Shown: positions 45,386 to 50,610 of the stretch, piece after piece | Numbering within the stretch: position 1 is the first letter of the stretch | Layout: each line of letters begins with the position of its first letter | From: a bacterium | Lineage (GTDB): Bacteria > Margulisbacteria > Marinamargulisbacteria > JAHFDA01 | Direction of reading: 5' to 3' | Length of the DNA stretch: 50,610 nucleotides | NCBI GenBank assembly: GCA_023249225.1 | Contig: JAHFDA010000015.1 | Location: 1-50,610 of the forward strand | Program-made: the position numbers and the translations under genes | Notes under the pieces: generated by a model | Told to the model about the DNA's origin: nothing | Database searches by the model: none | What the model saw: the letters and a program-made list of their open reading frames with translations, nothing else

Positions 45386-46102
45386 ATGATGCAAGATAAA
45401 CAAACGCAGAATAAAATCCGAAGCAAGTTGTTCTGCGTTCTAAGTTCTGCGTTCTGCGTTGTATCGGTACTGTGCCTCTTCCCTTCTAACCTTTTAGCTG
45501 ACCGCCACTGGGTACTGACACGTTTTGATGGCAGTAGCGCCTTTTACGGCTGGCGCATGTACCTGGATTCGCGCCTTTACGGCGAGCTGTGGCCCGGAGC
45601 CTTTCAGTTGGGTTCCAGCGGAAGCAGTTTTGCAGGCAGCGCCCTGGTTGGCTACAGTTTGATTCGGCGTAAAGATGGACATTTTTCAGCGGCGGCCGGA
45701 GCGGCGGTAAGCACGGCCACTGGTGCAAGTTCATCGGCCTTTATCTATTTAAGACACGAGGTGCATTTAAACGAACGTCTGGCTTTGGGAGCCCAGGGCG
45801 GCTTGGTGCAAGTGACGCTATCAAGCTCGCCCACGGTTTATATGTTTAACCAGTCGTTGGTATACGCGTTGCTGCGGGTCGACGGATCAGACGACAGCCC
45901 CGAGGAAGACACATCCCCCGTGACACCCGATCTCAAAGCTGCGCCGTTCCTACCCATCATGCTGCCTGTGCCTGCCAGCAAAAATATGCTCCAAAGCTTG
46001 CCCATGAAGCTGCCCGAAACCGCCACAAAAAATATTAAACCTGTCCCCAGCGAAAAACGCATGACAGAAGATGTGCTTACTTCCGGTAAATCCGTCCCTT
46101 AG
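45386..46102 (+). CDS. Small outer-membrane-type protein C, with repeat in signal-peptide region
   Basis: The ATG at 45386 lies two bases after the preceding stop (238 residues; an ATG follows directly at 45389). The N-terminus (MMQDKQTQNKIRSKLFCVLSSAFCVVSVLCLFPSNLLAD) is signal-like, and its hydrophobic core is encoded by a heptanucleotide tandem repeat (45431-45458). The beta-rich middle (HWVLTRFDGSSAFYGWRMYLDS ... YLRHEVHLNERLALGAQGGLVQVTL ... QSLVYALLRV) is homologous to protein B. A Pro/Thr/Lys-rich tail of about 65 residues, absent from A and B, follows and could span the periplasm. The end overlaps nadK on the other strand by 26 bases. Confidence 0.72.
   Translation: MMQDKQTQNKIRSKLFCVLSSAFCVVSVLCLFPSNLLADRHWVLTRFDGSSAFYGWRMYLDSRLYGELWPGAFQLGSSGSSFAGSALVGYSLIRRKDGHFSAAAGAAVSTATGASSSAFIYLRHEVHLNERLALGAQGGLVQVTLSSSPTVYMFNQSLVYALLRVDGSDDSPEEDTSPVTPDLKAAPFLPIMLPVPASKNMLQSLPMKLPETATKNIKPVPSEKRMTEDVLTSGKSVP
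45404..45461 (+). repeat. Heptanucleotide tandem repeat TTCTGCG with inverted copy
   Basis: Four head-to-tail heptamers lie at 45431-45458: TTCTGCG, TTCTAAG, TTCTGCG, TTCTGCG, then TTG. An inverted copy, ACGCAGAA, lies at 45404-45411 and can pair with TTCTGCGT at 45431-45438 (8-bp stem, 19-base loop). All are inside the 5' coding part of the gene at 45386. Confidence 0.7.
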
Positions 46103-46970
46103 CGTACACCGCCCGCGCAAACATAAAGGGGCGGTCAAGCAGGCGGATTAAGAGCGCCGGATAGGGCGACTTTTTAAATTCAATATGATGTTCGCCCGGT
46201 ACCAGCACATGCTGAATGCCATCCACACAAAATCCAATATGCCTTAACCGATCTACCCGCAAGCGCAAGGCAACAGTGTGGCCGCCCTCAAAAATCCAAC
46301 ACGGCGTCACGCGGTCAATGGGTGCCAGCGGGGTGAGAATAATATTTTGAGAACTAAATTCGACGGCCGGACCTCCCGCGCTTAAGCTATGGCCCGTAGA
46401 ACCTGTGGGAGTGGCCACGATGGCACCGTCACCTACAATCGGAAACTGCAAGTTACCATCGATATAACAGTCCATACTGATCACTTTGCCATCGAGGGAA
46501 CGGATCACCATTTCGTTGAAAGCGGTAAACAAGACCGCTGGGCCATCGCCACCCACCCGGTACAAGGGATTTTGAAACTCGTCCACATCGACCGGCATGG
46601 CTGCCAGGCGGGTGTAAACCCGCATGCGTTTGACAAGACGCACTTGTCCGGAAAAAATCTTGTCAAGCTGCGCCAGAGCATCTTGTTTTTTAAGTTCAAG
46701 CATGGCGGAGGCATCTCCGGTCTGAATTCCGATCGCGGGAACCGCATGCCTGGGATAACGCCGGAATGCACCCAGTAGACAACCATCGCCCCCCACCGCG
46801 ATGTTAAATAAATCGCCGCCTTCATTCCGGCACACTTCAATCCGTCGGCGTTTAAAATAAGGGATCAGCTTGCGCTCGGCAAAATCCCTGGCATCGGCCC
46901 GACGCGGGTGGATAAACAGCCCCACAGAAAAGCCCGTTGGCTTTTTAAGCCTTTGAATAAACGATGCCAT
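46077..46970 (-). CDS. nadK: NAD kinase
   Basis: The protein has 297 residues. GGDGCLLGAFRRYP starts at residue 60 (the GGDG phosphoryl-donor motif), followed by the second conserved block FNEMVIRSLDGKVISMDCYIDG and VATPTGSTGHSLSAGGPAV, then LTPLAPI. These define NAD kinase, which makes NADP+ from NAD+ with ATP or polyphosphate. The usual NE/D residue pair is present as FNEM. The ATG follows TATAAT by six bases, so the mRNA is probably leaderless. It lies directly downstream of tRNA-Cys on the same strand and overlaps the convergent barrel-protein gene by 26 bases. Confidence 0.93.
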   Translation of the reverse strand: MASFIQRLKKPTGFSVGLFIHPRRADARDFAERKLIPYFKRRRIEVCRNEGGDLFNIAVGGDGCLLGAFRRYPRHAVPAIGIQTGDASAMLELKKQDALAQLDKIFSGQVRLVKRMRVYTRLAAMPVDVDEFQNPLYRVGGDGPAVLFTAFNEMVIRSLDGKVISMDCYIDGNLQFPIVGDGAIVATPTGSTGHSLSAGGPAVEFSSQNIILTPLAPIDRVTPCWIFEGGHTVALRLRVDRLRHIGFCVDGIQHVLVPGEHHIEFKKSPYPALLIRLLDRPFMFARAVYAKGRIYRK

Positions 46971-46976
46971 GATTTA

Positions 46977-46982
46977 ATTATA
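46977..46982 (-). promoter_or_regulatory. -10 box TATAAT, leaderless type
   Basis: A consensus TATAAT, six bases (TAAATC), then the ATG at 46970. A -35 box would fall in the 3' end of the tRNA gene and is not recognisable. Confidence 0.55.
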
Positions 46983-46996
46983 CGTTTACGTTTGAT

Positions 46997-47070
46997 TGGA
47001 GGCGACGCCCAGGTTCGAACTGGGGTACAAGGTTTTGCAGACCTCTGCCTAACCACTCGGCCACGTCGCC
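46997..47070 (-). tRNA. tRNA-Cys (anticodon GCA)
   Basis: The minus strand folds as a 74-base cloverleaf including an encoded CCA: acceptor GGCGACG/CGTCGCC with discriminator T; D-arm GGCCGAGTGGTTAGGC; anticodon stem GAGGT/ACCTT with loop CTGCAAA (GCA at 34-36); T-arm CCCAG-TTCGAAC-CTGGG. Cysteine tRNAs usually have U at position 73, as here. Confidence 0.96.
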
Positions 47071-47111
47071 TCATCAGCTAAAGGAGCTTTAGTTTAAAGG
47101 AGCCGGTCGCC

Positions 47112-47822
47112 TTACTGCAAACGGAACTTAAAAAGTACCCGGCCCCATTGGGACTCGGTCTGCACAAAGTCCTTGGGCAGGGGATCAAAGCTCCAACGGC
47201 GCAGCGCTTCACGACAGATATAATCGAGGCGCGGGTAGCCCGATTGCTTTTCGCTTTCAATATCGATAACGTTACCGTCGGCATTTACGTAAAACTTCAG
47301 CACCACTTCGGTTTGAATACCTTGCTTTTGAGCCCAGTCCGGATACTCGGGATAAACAGAATTGCGAATGGCACGGCTAAACACCGGCCCAACCATGGTC
47401 TTGCTGCCCCCAGGCTGGGCATTGGGATTGCTGTCAGTAGAAATATGGCCGGGCTGGCTTTGGTCGGCACTGGCGTTCGGAGCCGGGCTCTTGCCCTGTT
47501 CACGGGCTTCGGGTTTGGCAGCACTTATGGCATCTTTGTCTGGCAAAGGAGTTGTTGCCGTGTTTTGCTTGTGCGGAGCCACGGTGGGCTCCGCCTTGGG
47601 AGGAGTTATTTTTTGACTGACTGTCTTGGGGCTGGGGAGCGGAGTTTGACTCTTAAGGTCAACCGCCGTGTTACCTTGCTGGGCTCCGTCGCTAATGACC
47701 GTAATATTAGAAAAAATCACCTCGCGCACGGGTTTGTGATAGGCCATCCATAGCGACAAGATCACGATCATGACCATGTGAATGGCGCCCGAGCTGACGT
47801 ACGAAATAAAGGTCAGATTCAT
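47112..47822 (-). CDS. tonB: TonB energy transducer
   Basis: The protein has 236 residues: an N-terminal membrane helix (SGAIHMVMIVILSLWMAY), a long Pro/Lys/Thr/Gln-rich periplasmic linker (about residues 50-145) and a C-terminal TonB domain (VYPEYPDWAQKQGIQTEVVLKFYVNADGNVIDIESEKQSGYPRLDYICREALRRWSFDPLPKD). With ExbB and ExbD upstream (gaps 3 and 14 bases) it forms the proton-driven motor that energises outer-membrane receptors. The receptor-like barrel at 48853 is the first candidate client. It is last in its operon; tRNA-Cys follows 41 bases later. Confidence 0.92.
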   Translation of the reverse strand: MNLTFISYVSSGAIHMVMIVILSLWMAYHKPVREVIFSNITVISDGAQQGNTAVDLKSQTPLPSPKTVSQKITPPKAEPTVAPHKQNTATTPLPDKDAISAAKPEAREQGKSPAPNASADQSQPGHISTDSNPNAQPGGSKTMVGPVFSRAIRNSVYPEYPDWAQKQGIQTEVVLKFYVNADGNVIDIESEKQSGYPRLDYICREALRRWSFDPLPKDFVQTESQWGRVLFKFRLQ

Positions 47823-47836
47823 GGGTGACCGCTAAA

Positions 47837-48241
47837 CTATTTATCTAATACTTGGGTGGCCAAGGCGATTTCTAGCGCGCCCGCTTGTTTGGCAGTGTCC
47901 ATCAGCGAGACCACGTCTTGCAACGGCAAACTAGAATCGGCTTTGACGATGACTTTTTTATCGGCACTTTTGTCTAGCAGCGCAATAATGCTTTCCTTGA
48001 GCGTGTCGTCTGTCACCTTTGAATCATTAACCATGATTTCGTTGTTGCGGTTGATCGAAAGTACGATTCTACTTTGGTTGGGCACGGGCTTGCTGGTAAT
48101 CGAGGGGATATTGAGGTTAACCCCACTCTGTGCCACAAAGGCCGAGGTCAGCAGAAAAAAGATGATCAGTTGAAAAATCACATCAGTCATGGCCGATTGT
48201 TGAAATTCCAGGACGCGGCGCTGACGGAGTTTAAAAGCCAT
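47837..48241 (-). CDS. exbD: ExbD/TolR-family proton channel subunit
   Basis: The protein has 134 residues with a single N-terminal membrane helix carrying the essential aspartate: FQQSAMTDVIFQLIIFFLLTSAFV (Asp20). A periplasmic alpha/beta domain follows (IVLSINRNNEIMVNDSKV, KVIVKADSSLPLQDVVSLMDTAKQAGALEIALAT). The LEFQQSAMTDVIFQL start is the family signature. It sits between exbB and tonB, so ExbD is preferred to TolR. Confidence 0.93.
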   Translation of the reverse strand: MAFKLRQRRVLEFQQSAMTDVIFQLIIFFLLTSAFVAQSGVNLNIPSITSKPVPNQSRIVLSINRNNEIMVNDSKVTDDTLKESIIALLDKSADKKVIVKADSSLPLQDVVSLMDTAKQAGALEIALATQVLDK

Positions 48242-48244
48242 GAT

Positions 48245-48838
48245 TTAGTTTAAAAACTCGATCGAATCTAGACTAAAGGCATTCATCTCGACAACAATTT
48301 TTTCAACTTTTCGCAGTAAAAAGTTGTAGGCAAAAATCGTAGGAATGCCAATAAACAAACCGCCTGCCGAACCCAGCAGTGCTTCCCAGATGCCACCCGC
48401 CAGGACGCTGGGGTTCACCGAACCACCCGCCACTTCGATGCGTTGAAAGGCCTGAATAATGCCAATCACCGTGCCTAAAAAGCCCAACAAGGGACCCACA
48501 CTCGCAATGGTGGCCAGTAGCCCCAGTTTGGATTCCAAATAAAAAATCTCGATGGTGGCATGATCTTCGATGGCCTTGGTGCGATCGGCCCGTGTGGATT
48601 TGTTTAGCGCTGCCAGCAAGATATTCGCCAACGGACCTTCGGAGCCGCGGATAAAACTGATAAAGGTCTCGCGCCCACCGCTGCGAATAAACGGTTTAAG
48701 GCGACTGATCAGCTGATTATTGCGAGACTGCACCCGAGTCAGCGCCATCCATTTTTCGATGAACACCGCCAGCGCGATAAACGATAAAAACAACAAGGGC
48801 CATTTAATAAGACCGGCCTTGATAAACAATTCGAGCAT
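48245..48838 (-). CDS. exbB: ExbB/TolQ-family motor subunit
   Basis: The ATG at 48838 has AAGGAG five bases upstream; the open frame to 48925 is not used. The product has 197 residues with three membrane helices: WPLLFLSFIALAVFIEKWMAL, GLLATIASVGPLLGFLGTVIGIIQAF and GGIWEALLGSAGGLFIGIPTIFAYNFLL. The second and third are the conserved proton-channel helices of the MotA/TolQ/ExbB family. It forms the pentameric ring around ExbD. The gap to exbD is three bases. Confidence 0.94.
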   Translation of the reverse strand: MLELFIKAGLIKWPLLFLSFIALAVFIEKWMALTRVQSRNNQLISRLKPFIRSGGRETFISFIRGSEGPLANILLAALNKSTRADRTKAIEDHATIEIFYLESKLGLLATIASVGPLLGFLGTVIGIIQAFQRIEVAGGSVNPSVLAGGIWEALLGSAGGLFIGIPTIFAYNFLLRKVEKIVVEMNAFSLDSIEFLN

Positions 48839-48852
48839 GCCGACTCCTTTAA

Positions 48853-50382
48853 CTAATTTGGATTTAACTGAATTTTTAAGCCCAGATGAACCGCCCGACC
48901 AGGTTCTGGAGCCAGCGCCACCCATTGGTAGCTACTGCCTAGCAGATTGGTCGCATCCACGTAGCCAATTATATTATCCTTAAGCACCGAAGCAATATGT
49001 AATGATAAAAGTCCTACCCCCGGCAAGTTACCGCCACCCGCATTCGACAAGCGCTCGGACATGTAACGCTGCTCAAGCACCAGCTCGGTCTGATCGCTTA
49101 ACGCATAATACAGGCTGCCTTGCAGCGTAAACGGCGCCTCAAGCGTTATGGCAGAACTCTGTATCACACCCCGTGCTTTAGTAACCAGGGTTATCGCTGG
49201 CTTTAAATTCCACTGCCACTCACCTTCGAAGCCGCTTAGACTGCGGGCACCCATATTGCTTGGCTCTACCAGCCCATCACCATCACTATCGGCATAGGCT
49301 ACATAGTTCTGCATGTTCCTAAAAAATAAGGCCATTGATCCATGTTGTCCGCTTTGATCAAACATCCGATAACGTCCCATCAGTTCAAAATCAACCCACT
49401 CGGGCTGTAAAAACCGATTCAGCTCCACATAGGGAATGGTCAGCAACATGCGTTCTTCGTCCACCTGCGTCATAGACTGGCCAGCCCAAAGTTCCCATTG
49501 TTCTTCGGACCCTTGCGGAAAGAGCAACCCTACTTTAGGAAGTACGCGCGATATATACGCGCCACCTCCCTCGTAACTTAAATAGCTGACCTGTCCCTCT
49601 ATATTTAAATTGGCAGCCTGATGCAGCGATGTAACCGCATTGATCCAAAACTGACTTGCGTCTCCGGGCTGAACACCCAGGTATCCGTGCAGCCGCAGCG
49701 GATAAGCACCCCATTGCAGTGCGGCATCAGGTTCTATTTCAATACGATGATACTGCCCCCCCGCATCCTGGGCGCGCAAGAGACGTGTCGACAGATCCAC
49801 ATCGAACAAGGTCTGACTGGCGCCTAGCAACCAAACGTTTGTAAATGACCGTCCGCCATTCCACGGCAAGCCAAACTGCATACCATGGTAGCGGGTATGC
49901 ACCTTGAGGTCTGCGGACTGTCCTGAAAATTGCGATAAAAAGCGGCTGGCGTTTCCGCCGCTGACGTGGTCACCCCGCATATGCTGAAGCAAGCGACCCT
50001 TAAGCAGCCAATCTCCCGCTGGCCACACCAAACTACCGCTTAAAGCAGCGTTGTCATAAGACCCCGACGAAAAATCGGCTGCCAGACGATAAAAATCATG
50101 GTCTGCTTCTGGAAAGGCAGAAAAACCCAGAGGCTCATAAGTTGGAAGCGCTTTTTGGTAATCGAGGTTTTCTTTTTTTTGGGTCAGATCGGTCTGCTGT
50201 AGCTGCAACACCTCTTTGATCAGCGTATTATCATCCCGCTGATCCACACCCAAAATGACTATGTCGGGCAACTCAAAGGCTGGCTTTTCCTCGGCGGGTT
50301 CCATGACAGGGGCAGTATCCTGTGCAAGCAATTGTGTCGACAACAGACCCAAAAAAAATAAAATACCAAGTATCCGTGCCAT
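48853..50382 (-). CDS. TonB-receptor-like outer-membrane barrel lacking a plug
   Basis: The protein has 509 residues with a signal peptide (MARILGILFFLGLLSTQLLAQ-DT). FELPDIVILGVDQRD after it resembles the TonB-box/plug entry of receptors, but the plug domain of about 120 residues is absent. The rest is a chain of amphipathic strands. The end, LLSLHIASVLKDNIIGYVDATNLLGSSYQWVALAPEPGRAVHLGLKIQL, is the typical last-hairpin pattern of TonB-dependent receptors (D-N-L-G-x-x-Y ... PGR ... GL). It lies 2 bases after a TPR gene and 14 before exbB, so it is in a TPR-barrel-ExbB-ExbD-TonB operon. It may be a porin-like or secretion-linked barrel driven by, or coupled to, this TonB. Confidence 0.8.
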   Translation of the reverse strand: MARILGILFFLGLLSTQLLAQDTAPVMEPAEEKPAFELPDIVILGVDQRDDNTLIKEVLQLQQTDLTQKKENLDYQKALPTYEPLGFSAFPEADHDFYRLAADFSSGSYDNAALSGSLVWPAGDWLLKGRLLQHMRGDHVSGGNASRFLSQFSGQSADLKVHTRYHGMQFGLPWNGGRSFTNVWLLGASQTLFDVDLSTRLLRAQDAGGQYHRIEIEPDAALQWGAYPLRLHGYLGVQPGDASQFWINAVTSLHQAANLNIEGQVSYLSYEGGGAYISRVLPKVGLLFPQGSEEQWELWAGQSMTQVDEERMLLTIPYVELNRFLQPEWVDFELMGRYRMFDQSGQHGSMALFFRNMQNYVAYADSDGDGLVEPSNMGARSLSGFEGEWQWNLKPAITLVTKARGVIQSSAITLEAPFTLQGSLYYALSDQTELVLEQRYMSERLSNAGGGNLPGVGLLSLHIASVLKDNIIGYVDATNLLGSSYQWVALAPEPGRAVHLGLKIQLNPN

Positions 50383-50384
50383 GA

Positions 50385-50609
50385 CTAAGACGCGCTTTCG
50401 GGCCCACCCGTGCTGATGGCTTGCGAAGACGGAATTGTATTTAAAGTATTTTTAAGTTCTTTCAAAAGTACCGCATCTGGAAATGTGCGCGCATACTGCT
50501 CAAGAGTATCGCGGGCATCCGACACCCGGTTTTGTTTAAGCAGCGACTGCACCAGTCCATAATAAGCGTCTTCAGCCCAGTCGTCATACACCAGCGCCTG
50601 ACGGTAGGC
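50385..50609 (-). CDS. TPR-repeat protein, N-terminus outside the window
   Basis: The frame is open through the window edge, leaving 74 C-terminal residues: AYRQALVYDDWAEDAYYGLVQSLLKQNRVSDARDTLEQYARTFPDAVLLKELKNTL reads as about one and a half tetratricopeptide repeats, then a Ser/Gly-rich tail. Genes of this kind often precede TonB-system operons with TPR scaffolds in the periplasm. The stop lies two bases before the barrel gene start, so it is co-transcribed with the ExbBD-TonB genes. Confidence 0.75.
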   Translation of the reverse strand, partial: AYRQALVYDDWAEDAYYGLVQSLLKQNRVSDARDTLEQYARTFPDAVLLKELKNTLNTIPSSQAISTGGPESAS

Positions 50610-50610
50610 T

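Noticed and set aside
45431-45458. CRISPR-like repeats
   Set aside because: Units are 7 bases and contiguous, with no spacers and no cas genes in the window.

Overview
The window comes from a Gram-negative bacterium. It carries TonB-ExbB-ExbD, a TolC-type outer-membrane channel with its periplasmic adaptor, lipoprotein and Sec signal peptides, and several predicted outer-membrane barrels. Codon use favours G/C at third positions and coding density is very high: no stretch over 300 bases lacks a gene. I cannot assign the lineage from sequence alone; a deltaproteobacterium-like or related deep-branching group is only a guess. A recurring trait is a -10-like TANNNT hexamer exactly 6 (sometimes 7) bases before the start codon. 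It is seen at many operon-leading genes and predicts leaderless mRNAs. A minority of genes instead have a strong AAGGAG-type ribosome site.

Layout. 1-3.8 kb (minus): two related small secreted proteins (one cut by the window edge), a 483-residue exported protein and a class II Fic enzyme with three direct repeats across its promoter. 3.9-10 kb (plus): gltB-gltD (glutamate synthase), then a thioredoxin-fold lipoprotein and a tiny membrane protein. 11.3-15.5 kb (minus): a nucleotidyltransferase overlapped by a small partner gene; then, in transcription order, a GlcD-like FAD oxidase, cysteine desulfurase, an ErpA-type Fe-S carrier and an exported protein. 15.6-18.3 kb: aminopeptidase N.

18.3-24.6 kb is the most unusual part. 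A 1328-residue ATP-grasp/TPR fusion and a divergent gene of unknown function lie between the true 3' end of pepN and a second, silently diverged copy of the last nine pepN codons. Immediately after it comes an XRE regulator/nucleotidyltransferase pair (toxin-antitoxin-like) whose promoter is overlaid by a perfect 13-bp inverted repeat.

24.6-27.6 kb: a polyprenyl-phosphate sugar synthase, an ArnT-like membrane glycosyltransferase and a second GT2 enzyme, probably acting on envelope glycans. 27.7-32.5 kb: an exported protein, a class II aldolase/short-chain dehydrogenase fusion, a membrane-anchored JAMM/RadC-like protein and an unrecognised 446-residue protein. 32.5-35.3 kb (minus): an HD-domain protein followed one base later by acetyl-CoA synthetase. 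35.4-37.4 kb: a zinc metallopeptidase coupled to an ATP-grasp ligase. 37.5-43 kb: a histidine-kinase-like membrane protein lacking its catalytic parts, then a four-gene TolC/adaptor/FtsX-permease/ATPase export operon.

43.1-50.6 kb: an exported protein, a GlmU uridyltransferase domain without its acetyltransferase half, three related small outer-membrane-type proteins (one with a heptanucleotide tandem repeat in its signal-peptide region), NAD kinase, tRNA-Cys, and a minus-strand operon of TPR protein, plugless TonB-receptor-like barrel, ExbB, ExbD and TonB.
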